From Acanthaster planci (Eukaryota; Echinodermata; Asteroidea; Valvatida; Acanthasteridae), in contig NW_019091402.1 in NCBI RefSeq assembly GCF_001949145.1, positions 2,624,852 to 2,688,851 of the forward strand: a DNA stretch of 64,000 nt, given 5' to 3'. Made by a program: the position numbers and the translations under genes. Of this stretch, positions 1 through 10,573 are shown in pieces. The notes beneath the pieces are model-generated. The model was not told the DNA's origin, made no database searches, and saw nothing but the letters and a program-made list of their open reading frames with translations. The first letter of the stretch is position 1. Every line of letters begins with the position of its first letter.

Positions 1-120
1 GCTGCTGTTGCTGATGTTTCTACTGTTGTTGATGTTGCTGTTGTTACTGCTGCATTTCTATTGCTGGCGCTGTTCATGGTACTGTTGTCACTGCTGTTGA
101 TGCTGGACATGGTCGAGGCT
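1..120. repeat. imperfect GCT/GTT trinucleotide repeat
   Basis: The first 120 bases are a degenerate run of gctgttg-type triplets with interruptions. It lies upstream of the first EGF exon, in presumed intron sequence. Confidence 0.6.
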
Positions 121-250
121 CTATTGGCATGTGCGCGTATAAAAGTAGTGCTCACGTGTAATGTGCTCCTCATTGGCTTTCATGTGCAGGTCACACCCTA
201 CCGACGCATGTAACCACAAGCAGTAACAGTTTTTTTGGTCCACTCTGCAG

Positions 251-3200
251 AGCTGAATCCCTGTTCCAGCAATCCTTGCGGCATCACTGGTACCTGTGTC
301 AACCGGTTCACCAGCTACCAGTGTAACTGTGAAGCAGGCTGGTCTGGTCTCAACTGTGGCATTTGTGAGTATCAGGCAGAAACTATTGTAACTTGTGAAA
401 CAGAGTCTAAACACAGCCTTACTTTTGGGCTGTTATTTGTAGTGTGCAAGCCCTATTCTCCTCTTAGTTTTTCCTCATTCCAGATCTTCCATACCTGTAA
501 AAACAGCATTTTTGCAGGAAGAAGGATATTTACGCAAAGGTTATCTTAACTCTGAACTCTTTTTTTTTCCATTCCTGTTTTAGCTCCATGCCAAGAGAAT
601 CCATGTCTGAATAATGGACTTTGCTTTCTGTCCGGTACCCAACGTCAATGTCAGTGTACATCGGACTGGACAGGCGACTTGTGTGAGACAAGTAGGTGCC
701 TACGTACCCCAGCATAACCATACCAAGTGATAACCTATCGAGGAGTTGAATTGCTTTGTGCACACTCATGGGCATACTTGCTGATTGCGATGTCTTAAGT
801 TTCAATCCTAATGACCCGATTTTGTTTGCCTTTGTAACTTGGGTGAAACTTGGGTGATAACAGAATCAGTGACAAACAAGATCGGAGCCTGCGTCATAAA
901 TTGTTCTGAAAACATTCTGGGATTTTCCAACTCTATTATTTATGAGGAAGTGAAAACAACTCCCTTAAAAGGGACAGTTTGAATTTGTGATAACAAAATT
1001 AGGTCTGTTCGTGTGAAGCAGTCAACAGTGTTGTAGGCCCCTTGTATCATCTACCATTCTGCCAAAGGTTGTTAGTTTCAGCCCGGTGCTAGAAACAAGT
1101 AAGGAATTCTTTAACCCTTACCCCCTAGGGAGTATGTAAAATCGTATTGAAATTGGAGGATTTAGGAGTGTTAGGGTTAATCACCCAAAGCCTGATTGAG
1201 AAAGTAGGAGGACTGGCTGAGGCTTCTTCCTAGCCTGGTCGTCTGGTTTGCAGGCTTTATTGATTGTGACGGCTCCAATGTGACATAGCTCCCAGCTAAA
1301 ATTTCAAGCACGAGTGCCATGGCTTTTCGTGGGGCGTGGCTATCATGAGCACTATTTCCCCTCCGTCCGTTAAACCTTTGATTCATTTTTTTTTTTTCTG
1401 ACAGTGGTTTTACCATGCGATAGCTCACCCTGCCTTAACGGTGCAACATGCTTGCCCATCGTCACTACCAGCTTTTTCTGCCAGTGCCCACCTGGATTTG
1501 TCGGTGATCTTTGCGGAAGTGGTGGGTTTAACTGTAGCAATTTTAAATTCAAACAACGACATCAGCAAACTAAGACTAGAATAAGAGAAGAATTCATATT
1601 TACACCTTTAGACTTGAACAAATCCAAGATCTATTTTCATCAAAGTCCTAAACAACAGATTGCCCTGTTTATAGCTATGTTATTTTTCCAGCAAATTATC
1701 AACTTTGAACCAGCCACTCATTAAATGAGATTGGAGTTCTTGTCTGATTTGATTTAGAAAATCTAGACTGTGTGCTTATCGAAATTTATATTCTCAGGAC
1801 CTCCTTGAACTTGCGCCTGCCTCGAGAAACTGGACACAAAATGTCCTGAACAAAAAGTCCCACCTATCACTAGTCCAGTCACTAATAAAACCATGTGCAA
1901 GTCCATCCACCAATCAGTTGACAGGTTCCAGGGGTTGAACAAATGGTACAGGAATACCTTTGTCACCGTTTATTATAATAGCATGTGATGTTAGACCGAA
2001 TGACTGGTGATCGACTTGCGATGGCCTTGACTGCAAAACCTCCAACAAAGTTAAATCTTAGAAAAACTTTTTTTTTCTGATTTTCCTTTCTACAGTACGG
2101 GATCCCTGCAACCCCAACTTGTGCATGAACGGCGCCACCTGTGAGGTTCAGGGGGCCGGCTTTTCCTGTAGCTGTGCCCCACACTACACCGGTGCCCTNA
2201 TGTGATCAAGGTAAGGCACACAGTATGGTGTAGGCGTTGAACAAACAGGGCAAAATCGGGCAGCTGCTTCAAAGAGGACAATGCGGGCGATTCACAATAG
2301 TGCGCCAAGAGTTTGCAATGCGTTGGCCAATCATAACGTGCGGAATTTGTCGACTCTTTCCAAACGCGCATTGGGTCGACAAATTCGCGCATTGTGATTG
2401 GCCAACGCGTTGCAAACTCTTGGCGGGGCACTATTGTGAAACGGCCGTATTATTTTAACTTTACAGAGGTATGCACATTCTTGCAGTTAGTCATCTTTTC
2501 TTTATTTTGTTGTATGCACAGTTCAACACAAATGGAGCTAGAGATTTTGTTGTTAAAAATGAAAAAATAATTTAATTAAATTTAATTTAATTTACAGAAA
2601 TGCTTGATGCAAAACCTCCTGCAAACTGCTCACTGACTATGTTGACCTGAAATATATAAATCTGAAGCATGCCTAATGTGGAGGATCTTTTGCTGAGGTC
2701 GTTGACGACGAATCTGCTTGGATCAAAATTTCAATTTCTCTGAGCTGAATCATACAAGTCCAAACAAAAAGAGAAATATGCCGTGTCCGTGCTACGTAGT
2801 TCAAAATGAAAGAGTTGAGTTACGACAGTAAACCAGATGAGATCGAGGTGGCTTTTTTCACATGTTCCTTATATCTGAAGAGAGCCCCACTAAAAAAAAA
2901 ATTGAGCCTTACCCCACCCACCCCCCCCCAAAAAAATTGGTCTAACGGCACCATCCGGAGCAGCTTGGCATTCTCACTGACCCACGTGACCGGTCATACA
3001 TCCCCCACTGTAACAGACAAAAGCTGCGACGGAATGCACAGCATTGACATTGTGGGCAAGCCTTTGAAATTCAAGAGTGGTACTGAATCAGATTGGAACA
3101 GTAACGGCAACAGTATAGGGCACAAGTGGTGACCATTATGCCATTTGATAATGAATTCACAGTTGTTTTATATAGAAACTGGCAGCACTGTATGACGTAC

Positions 3201-6200
3201 AGTCGATGACCAAACATTTGCCTTCACCACTTCGTGCCGGGGCATTTTTCAATGTTGATGATGCTGGGTCGGCATGACTATCATTTTTTCTGTTTTCAAA
3301 ATCCTTCAAAAATTCATCATTTCATTTAACGGTTGTTTATAGCCGCACGAAGTAATCTTCAGGCACNCTGTGATCAAGGTAAGGCACACAGTATGGTGTA
3401 GGCGTTGAACAAACAGGGCAAAATCGGGCAGCTGCTTCAAAGAGGACAATGCGGGCGATTCACAATAGTGCGCCAAGAGTTTGCAATGCGTTGGCCAATC
3501 ATAACGTGCGGAATTTGTCGACTCTTTCCAAACGCGCATTGGGTTGACAAATTCGCGCATTGTGATTGGCCAACGCGTTGCAAACTCTTGGCGGCGCACT
3601 ATTGTGAAACGGCCGTATTATTTTAACTTTACAGAGGTATGCACATTCTTGCAGTTAGTCATCTTTTCTTTATTTTGTTGTATGCACAGTTCAACACAAA
3701 TGGAGCTAGAGACTTTGTTGTTGAAAATGAAAAAATAATTTAATTAAATTTAATTTAATTTACAGAAATGCTTGACGCAAAACCTCCTGCAAACTGCTCA
3801 CTGACTATGTTGACCTGAAATATATAAATCTGAAGCAGGCCTAATGTGGAGGATCTTTGCTGAGGTCGTTGACGATGATTCTGCTTGGATCAAAATTTCA
3901 ATTTCTCTGAGCTGAATCATACAAGTCCAAACAAAAAGAGAAATATGCTGTGTCCGTGCTACGTGGTTCAAAACGAAAGAGTTGTGTTACGACAGTAGAC
4001 CAGAAGAGTTCAAGGTGTCATTTTCACACGTTCCTTATATCTGAAGAGAGCCCCACTAAAAATCCCCACTCACTTGTTCTGTTTAGAGGCTTTTTTTTGG
4101 GAAAGAATTTCTGTTTCCAGTAAAATTTTTTCTGGACCATTAGCAATATAGAACTCCCTATATTTTCCGTAAGCAATATTTCCTCCCCCCCAAAAAAAAT
4201 TGAGCCTTACCCCACCCACCCCCCTTCCCCAAAAAAATTGGTAAAACGGCACCATCCGGAGCAGCTTGGAATTCTCACTGACCCACGTGACCGGTCATAC
4301 ATCCCCCACTGTAACAGACAAAAGCTGCGACGGAATGCACAGCATTGACATTGTGGGCAAGCCTTTGAAATTCAAGAGTGGTACTGAATCGGATTGGAAC
4401 AGTAACGGCAACAGTATGTGGCACAAGTGGTGACCGTTATGCCATTTGATAATGAATTCACAGTTGTTTTATATAGAAACTGGCAGCACTGTATGACGTA
4501 CAGTTGATGACCAAACGTTTGCCTTAATGATGGCCCACCTCAGGGAAACCAGGCAGTCACGTGGCACTTTGACATCTTTTGATTGGACCTATAAAGTGTT
4601 GTTTTTTTTTCACTGGTCACAGTATTGCCATGCGATCCCAGCCCTTGCAACGGCCGAGGGGACTGTGTCGTGACCGAGGAAGGGAGCATCAATGGTTACA
4701 CCTGCGTCTGTCAGACAGGGTGGCTCGGGAAGCAATGCCAAACAGGTGAGCTGGGCAGATCTTTTCAATATCCTTGGTGTAAGTGGGTCAGAGCTTGTCA
4801 CTGAGTCCATCACGAGTCCAGCAGCATGTTTTTTCACTGGTTTTACAAATAAATTTTCAAACTTCTTAATTGAAGCTGATTAGAGTACTGAAGTGTGACG
4901 TCATTATGAACCAGAAAGTGCAGTGCAAACGAATAGATTACGCACGCGTGTTGGTTCACGCTCTGGTTCTCGCGCTAATGCCTTTTACACATATAATTGT
5001 GCCCGTGACGTGTTCACTTCGGTATTCTGAAATATGAATGAGACGAATAAAATTGATTAGAATAATGATTAGAATAAACATGATTATGACATGATTAGAA
5101 TAAACTGTAAGATGCCTAGGAACATCTTCTGAAGAGTGACCTGATTTGGAAATAAGACAACTTCTCAGTGTCTCGATTTTGTGTGACTTGAACACAGGAT
5201 TTTTTTTCAAGCTTTGCATAAAACAAAAAACAACTAATGAATGTTTCCCGTTTGGTCCAAGGAAAGAATTTTTTATTTGGTGATTGAACAGGGATTGATT
5301 ATTCCATTTTACTTGGGTTTGCCTTGTGGAGCATAATATTCAATCTGCCACTTCATTAAATTATTTTATGTTTCAGGGATCATCTCATTGGGCGCACAGC
5401 AGTCATTATTCATATATTGCCCTAAAATCCTTTTATATTCCCCCTCTGCAGCTGAGGTTGATCCCTGTGACAGCAACATCTGCCAGAATGGTGGAGTGTG
5501 TCGTTCAGAGTCCATTGGCTCTGCCATCAAGAACTTTGAGTGCTTGTGCCCCATGGAGTGGAGTGGGCAGACATGCGAAATAGGTACGTAACTAAACTTT
5601 ATTAGAAAAGATGATAGCTCAAGAAAATTATTCCGTGCTTTGCTGGTGGGCCATGTAGAGTATACCTCCCCTCCCCCATCAAAATGAAGAGGCGTTAAGA
5701 GATGAAGTGAATGCATGCATAGAAACTGAATTGAGAGCATCATACTCAGACACAATCTGGCTTAGTTTTATGATGTTTGATTTGTGGCAATAAAACCAAA
5801 GATTCCTCATAAAGTGCCCTAGGCAGTGTTGCTGGCAAGCCTTAAGAAGCTTCTAGAGAGGAGACAAGAAACAGTTGCAGTTTTAGAGGTGGGAGGAAAA
5901 CCCCAGAGGAATATTCTGAGTAAAACCCACGGAATCAGGTAGGGACTGAAAACCTTATCCACATGAGGACTGAGCCGGGATTCGAACCTGGACCGCAGAG
6001 GTGGAAGGCAAGGAAAGAACCACTGTGCCAATTAACCTGACCCCCCCTTGACAACAAGCCCTGTGGCGAGCTGAAATGAATCAGTTCCTGTCAGCAAAAT
6101 TACTCCACAAACCCCCATTTCCAATGCCGACAATTTCATTTCACCAGCAGTGCTTGAATTCTCTCCGCAGCCAATCAGGCAGCGTGTGCCAGCAGCCCTT

Positions 6201-8934
6201 GCGTGAACGGTGGCCAGTGCTACAACGTTGGCGATGGTATCGAGTGCGCCTGCCCAGAACACTACACCGGAGTCATTTGTGAACAAGGTAAAAATAACTT
6301 GGGACTCCCAAGGACCAAGGCTAGTATTTTGCTCATATTTCATAGCAATCAATAGTGACATATTATATATATATATATATATTATATATCTCTGTATATT
6401 TAATAGGCTTCCAAATTCATCTCCTTGGGTAAATATTTGACCAAACTTTTACAGATTGACATTTGCAGCGCTTCCATCTAAAAACACATTCTTCAGTGCA
6501 GATTGCGAAAAATAGAGCGTGAAGCTCTGAAAATTGGTCAACGTGATACTTATCGTAGCTCTAGATGTTGTTTTTTCTGTTGATGCGATGCTGATCTGGG
6601 GTCGTAGGTGGTTAGTGCATAAATGCTCACCTAGGTGCGATTCCCGCCCCAAGCCATATATGAGTAGAGTACCTGTTCGTTCTCTCCTGTGCTGCGAGGG
6701 ATCTCCAAACCTCCACAAAAAGCAACGTTTACTATCTTTGTCCGTGAACGTTCCACAGGCAGATGTGAGTTGTTTGGCGGCTACCCAAGGCGCCTTTGCC
6801 TTACAGGGCATTGGAACATATGTATTGTAAGCAATTAGCAGGTAATGAACACTTATATCATTAAGCGCATTATGCTGTGCAGTGCTTAACTTTTATGTGA
6901 ATTTCCTTGGTAGCTATTATCGAGGATTTGTGTGGCAGCAACCCTTGTCAGAACGGTGGAACGTGCCAGCAACGGATGTTTGAGTATGTCTGCAAGTGTC
7001 TGATCGTGTACAGTGGAACGCATTGTGAAATAGGTAAGTGTGGACAAATGGGGTGATAGATGCGGTGGGGGACAGGTGAAAGAATGTGGCAGATAACACA
7101 GCTCATCAGTGTTGCTGAATTAATCATAGGCCATTTTCCAATACTCAGCTTCGTCTCCGTCTCAGGCTTCGTTCCCCAAATCAATCCCCAATTGTGGGCC
7201 TGAAGCGTTTCAATTACATTGAATTACTGTAATTTTTGGCTTTCTTGCATCTTGTTTGATGTTCTGTGGCACTATTAGACTGATTACTGTGCTTACAGCT
7301 TCAAAGTCAGCTAGTAAAAAAAAAGTTGAAGCCTGAGACGGAGCCAAAGTTGAGTATTGGAAAACGGCCATAGTGGCATCGATGTACTTTGACAAATAGG
7401 TGATTCGAATGCAAGTTGTCTATAGAGGGCAGTGCACAAAGGAAATATATAGCAAAGCTGTGCAAATAATGACTATTATTATGCCTTATTATAAACTTGG
7501 GGTAATAATCTTAATTCCCACTGATACTTGGAATGCAATCGTCTGAGTCATGCCTCACTGACTTACATTGTTTTGCAAATGGTTTGTAAAAGCTTGCTTT
7601 GGATAGCATGTGAAATTATTGACCAATTCTTGGCTTGGCCAGGACATCATGATGGTTTGGTTGAGTTGTGACGTGAATATGGTTTGGTAATAATTGATGA
7701 GAAAATTAAAATCAGATTTAATTTTTTTCCTTAATAACAGCAACGGCTTGGGGTGGTTCATTAACTATACCCTCAGGGGGCACCATATCTGTCAAGTCCC
7801 CCTACCACCCGGCCAACTACCCCGACAACCTGGTGTCCACCTGGTCTGTCACCTCTGCCCCCAACACCACCGTCCGCGCCCACTTCCTGACCTTCTCCAC
7901 CGAGTCTCCCAACGACGTCCTCAGCGTCTTCGACGGGTTAACCACAGCCAGCAACGCGCGGCTACTGGCCCACGCCGGGGGCGTGGTCCCAGAAGACGTG
8001 GAGGCAGAGGGTAATGTCATGACTCTGCAGTTTGTGACCGACGAGAAAGTGACGTTGGGAGGGTTTGACGTCACGCTGATGGAGATCGGGGGCGGAGAAG
8101 GTACCCCTCAGTTTAACATTTCTTTAAAGTTCATTTGGTTCCCACTGCACAAAGAAAAAACTGCCAGAGGGCTTCAAACCTGCTACCTCAGGGAAAACAA
8201 CAGTGGGGCCCTACCCAAGGATCTGCCCACACACGGCGGCCACACACGGCGGCCAACTTGGAGTTGTTCACCTCCTCAGTTGACTCGTTTGTTCAGAAAA
8301 AAATTCAGGACCAAAATTATTAAATCCTGGAGAGATTAACAGCTGTGATATCTGGAAAATGGAAGTGTTACTTTACCCGTGGAGCTACCCCTTGCTTTAA
8401 ATCTAATTTGCTCAAAAGTTTGTTCACGGCAGGAAAAAAAGGTGAATTCTGATGGCACTCTAGACTTGGACACATTACATTTGATTTTCATTTAGGTTTG
8501 AAGCATAACTAATGTTACCCATATTTATGTTTTAGGAAAAGCTTGCTCAATTTTGAATGTTAAACAGGTGCACTTGCAGTTCACTACATGAACTCCAAAC
8601 AGATTTCAAACAGTTTTTATACATTGAAGAAGATACACATGCACAAAAGATGATTCTAAGAAAACTTCATTACACCTTGCATTTAAAACCCAGTCTCAAA
8701 TCCTTTCTTTTTCCAATACATGCATAAATTTATCATACAACCTAAGAGATTAGGGTTTGACAACCGTCTTTAACTATGGGAGTTTTCCCAGACATTACAA
8801 GTTTCGTGTATTTGTTTTTCTTCTAGATCCGTGTACTCCCGACCCATGCTTTAATGACGGGGTGTGCTCAGTGGCTGGAAATGGTTATTCCTGCAAGTGT
8901 GCTGTTGGATACTATGGACCTCGCTGCCGAACAG
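251..8934 (+). CDS. EGF/CUB modular extracellular protein, fibropellin-like (internal exons only, both ends missing)
   Basis: Ten exons were read by eye, all beginning and ending in phase 1, so each is a symmetrical cassette: 251-364, 584-691, 1405-1521, 2096-2210, 4623-4745, 5452-5583, 6171-6287, 6914-7033 (EGF 1-8), 7741-8100 (CUB) and 8827-8934 (EGF 9). Every EGF exon encodes 36-44 residues with six cysteines in the C-x4-C-x5-C spacing (a few variants) followed by CxC and a final cysteine. All acceptors are AG and all donors GT. EGF arrays joined to CUB are known from echinoderm fibropellins and other secreted or matrix proteins; Notch-like or cubilin-like relatives cannot be excluded. No signal peptide, membrane segment, avidin-like domain or stop codon is visible. 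The exon at 2096-2210 carries an N that breaks its frame. No further exon of this gene is seen after 8934. Confidence 0.85.
1111..1180. repeat. 70-bp TTAA-ended foldback mini-element
   Basis: The segment starts TTAACCCTTAC and ends GTTAGGGTTAA, so its ends are inverted copies that begin and end with TTAA. Related short units lie at 15028-15087 and 43872-43952. It sits in an intron of the EGF/CUB gene. Confidence 0.5.
2096..2210 (+). CDS. EGF exon 4 of the EGF/CUB gene, frame broken by a single N
   Basis: The exon reads as a normal six-cysteine EGF module, with CMNGATC in the C2-C3 loop, up to the N at 2199. With that base counted the frame runs into TGA within two codons. Without it, the module's last cysteine is in frame, followed by the usual phase-1 donor GTAAGG at 2211. 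The N is therefore most simply a spurious extra base rather than a biological mutation. Confidence 0.8.
2200..3224. repeat. copy 1 of a ~1.0-1.15 kb direct duplication
   Basis: From the end of EGF exon 4 this segment matches 3368-4527 almost base for base, apart from scattered substitutions and an insertion of about 130 bp in copy 2 near 4063-4190. Both copies begin next to a lone N (2199 and 3367). Each includes the last bases of the EGF exon, its donor, the foldback element and the same intron sequence. Confidence 0.9.
2291..2440. mobile_element. 150-bp long-hairpin foldback element
   Basis: The left arm begins TTCACAATAGTGCGCCAAGA and the right arm ends with its near-perfect inverse (..ctattgtgaa). 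The arms are roughly 65-70 bp around a small centre containing two GTCGAC sites. It is repeated at 3459-3608, and a single arm is found at 16671-16732, so it is a dispersed family, not only part of the local duplication. Confidence 0.75.
3226..3366 (-). mobile_element. fragment of the CCACTTC..GCCGGGG TTAA-type MITE
   Basis: Reading begins CCACTTCGTGCCGGGGCATT and continues as the reverse complement of about 9,380-9,514, the right half of the complete element. The fragment stops at the N at 3367, which suggests the join was made inside the element. Confidence 0.7.
3368..4527. repeat. copy 2 of the ~1.0-1.15 kb direct duplication
   Basis: It repeats copy 1 from the exon-4 tail (tgtgatcaag) and its donor through to the shared gacgtacag segment. 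Only about ten bases of the EGF exon are present here, so it cannot encode a second EGF module. It may be an unmerged allele or overlapping contig end. Confidence 0.9.
3459..3608. mobile_element. second copy of the 150-bp foldback element
   Basis: It lies in the second duplication unit, with the same arms and loop as 2291-2440. One GTCGAC site has changed to GTTGAC. Confidence 0.75.
5790..6043 (-). mobile_element. tRNA-derived SINE, copy A
   Basis: On the minus strand the 5' end has an A-box-like TGGCACAGTGG and a B-box GGTTCGAATCC. A body shared with 38965-39225 follows: ATTCCTCTGGGGTTTTCC, then GCCTAGGGCACTTT. It lies in an intron of the EGF/CUB gene. An internal RNA polymerase III promoter is inferred from the boxes. 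Confidence 0.8.
6363..6385. repeat. (TA)n microsatellite
   Basis: A run of alternating T and A in the intron after EGF exon 7. Confidence 0.7.
6590..6840 (+). mobile_element. possible second tRNA-related SINE
   Basis: The segment holds GTGGTTAGTGC and GCGATTCCCGCC, resembling the A- and B-box ends of a tRNA, followed by non-coding sequence. No second copy was recognised in the window, so the assignment is tentative. Confidence 0.35.
7741..8100 (+). CDS. CUB-domain exon of the EGF/CUB gene, lacking all cysteines
   Basis: This 360-bp phase-1/phase-1 exon encodes 120 residues with CUB landmarks: [11 protein letters not shown] near the start, then W-S-V, a hydrophobic F-L-T-F strand, an acidic TES...NDVLSVFDG stretch, and M-x-L-x-F followed by GGFDVTL near the end. 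The four cysteines that normally form two disulfides in CUB domains are absent. Its base composition (GC-rich third positions) differs from the neighbouring EGF exons. Confidence 0.8.
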
Positions 8935-9099
8935 GTAAAAAAGTCCACAGACTTGAGACGATATTGAGGGCGAGAAGAGACTTTGGAAGAGGATTTATAG
9001 GGGGCTGAGGATTTTTTAGGGGGGGGCGATATTATTCTTACATTTGTGGGATCGGTTTAATCATTTAAACCAAAAGAAGAAATTTGTATTTGTGGTTAA

Positions 9100-9514
9100 C
9101 CACTTCCTGCCGGGGACTCCAGAATCGGAGACGTATGGTTTATATGCGTGGCCGGGGTCTCCGAACTCGGACAAAGGAAACAGGACCCTGTAACAAAAGA
9201 CCGTACTCTGAACAAAAGACCAGGCTGCTGGGCATTACCAACATTTTTCACTCTCGAAAGTGGTGATAATCCAGCCTTGTTTTGAAACCATATACCAGGG
9301 TTTGGGGTATTGAGAGCGCAGGCCTGGCTGAAATACTTGGGCGTCAATGAAGGTCACCTGTCAACTTAGAGTAGTGCCTAAAGATTACTTGGTGCGGCTA
9401 TGAATGACCGTTAAATGAAATGATGAAGTTTTGAAGAATTTTGAAAAAGGGAAAAAATTACATTCATGCCGGCTCAGCATCATCGACATTGAAAAATGCC
9501 CGGGCATGAAGTGG
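9100..9514. mobile_element. 415-bp MITE with TTAA target duplication
   Basis: It is flanked on both sides by TTAA (9096-9099 and 9515-9518). The ends are inverted: CCACTTCCTGCCGGGG on the left and the inverse of CCACTTCATGCCCGGG on the right. No coding capacity is seen. TTAA insertion is typical of piggyBac-type transposases, so it may be mobilised by one. Related pieces are at 3226-3366 and 12064-12275. Confidence 0.8.
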
Positions 9515-10024
9515 TTAAAGTTTCAAAAATTAGATTCCATTGTGGTAATGAGCTGAGATATCTGTAATACCCTAGCTGTGCTCCACTGTCGGGCTAAGTG
9601 CTGATAATCTCAGAAGTTGCTCATTGACGTTGTTCAAAGGGTGTTTATCAGAAGGCATAAAACCCTGACGTGCTGCATTGCTGAGGATGATGTGCAGCTT
9701 TAATGCTGCCAACATGTACGATGCCGCATCCCTAAGAAATGGCACTTGAAGATCACTCAGAAGATCGTGTATACCCCTTGCTGGTTCTATTTTGAATTTA
9801 CTCCAAAACAACTTGGGTTCCCTGCTTTGCAATGAAGTTATCTAGGACTAGTGTTGTAATCAATATCATTCACGAGACCCAATGCAAGATCACTCACGAG
9901 GCGAGTCACAAGTAACGGTATAAGGTAACAGTTCATTTGATGCTTTTGCCTTAAATTCAGACTGGAGGGCTTTTGTGTTGGTTTTGTGATGGTCTTGTGG
10001 TGTCTTGTGTGAAGGGGTCTCGAC

Positions 10025-10475
10025 TAGGGCTGAGTCAATTCAAATAATTCACCATTCGAATATTCGACCTTCAATTCGATGGACGTACCGACTGACAGAT
10101 TGCTGATGAACAAACCATAAACAAAATCAGTTGCAATAATGCACACAATTGTACATTATGATCACTATGATAGCTTCTCACATCTAGGAGCATCTCCAGC
10201 TACAATGTAGCAAGATTTAAAAGACAAACAATACGTCTTGCCCTGTCAAAAATTTCTATTCCATTTAAATTTTTTAATGAATAAGTTACTTTTCGAATTG
10301 TTGTAAAATTTCTGTCTCTTTTCATTTGCATCTGCTTGAAACAGCCTCCACAGTGCAATTTTTCTCAATTAAAACAAAGGAAAATTCTCTGTTTTCGTGA
10401 ATTTTGCATTCGAATATTCAAATTTGGAAAATAATATTCAGATATTCGATAATCTGTTGAATATTCCCAGCCCCA
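10025..10475. mobile_element. 451-bp hAT-like MITE with 8-bp target duplication
   Basis: The ends are TAGGGCTG... and the inverse of TGGGGCTGGGAATATTC, with AATATTCG-rich subterminal sequence. The flanks are GTCTCGAC (10017-10024) and GTTTCGAC (10476-10483), an 8-bp target duplication with one mismatch. This fits a hAT-superfamily derivative. It ends about 100 bp before the first visible ANAPC7 exon. Confidence 0.75.
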
Positions 10476-10573
10476 GTTTCGACATTAACGCTGATTTGAC
10501 AACCATGTCTGACTCCTGGCTAAACATCGTGAACTTGTGTCATTTTCCTCATTTTATCTCTTACTACGGACAG

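Larger units (their letters stand above)
8935..10573. other. gene-free stretch between the EGF/CUB and ANAPC7 exons
   Basis: No exon of either flanking gene is recognised here. The space holds two non-autonomous transposons (9100-9514 and 10025-10475) and unremarkable sequence. Because the upstream gene has no end and the downstream gene has no beginning, a join or nesting boundary must lie in or near this stretch. Confidence 0.6.

Noticed and set aside
3360-3378. A second EGF exon at the start of duplication copy 2
   Set aside because: Only the last ten or so bases of the exon are present, with no cysteines before them.
7694-8014. Arginine/proline-rich alternative frame over the CUB exon
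   Set aside because: The CUB frame has correct splice phases and domain motifs; the other frame is a by-product of its GC-rich codons.
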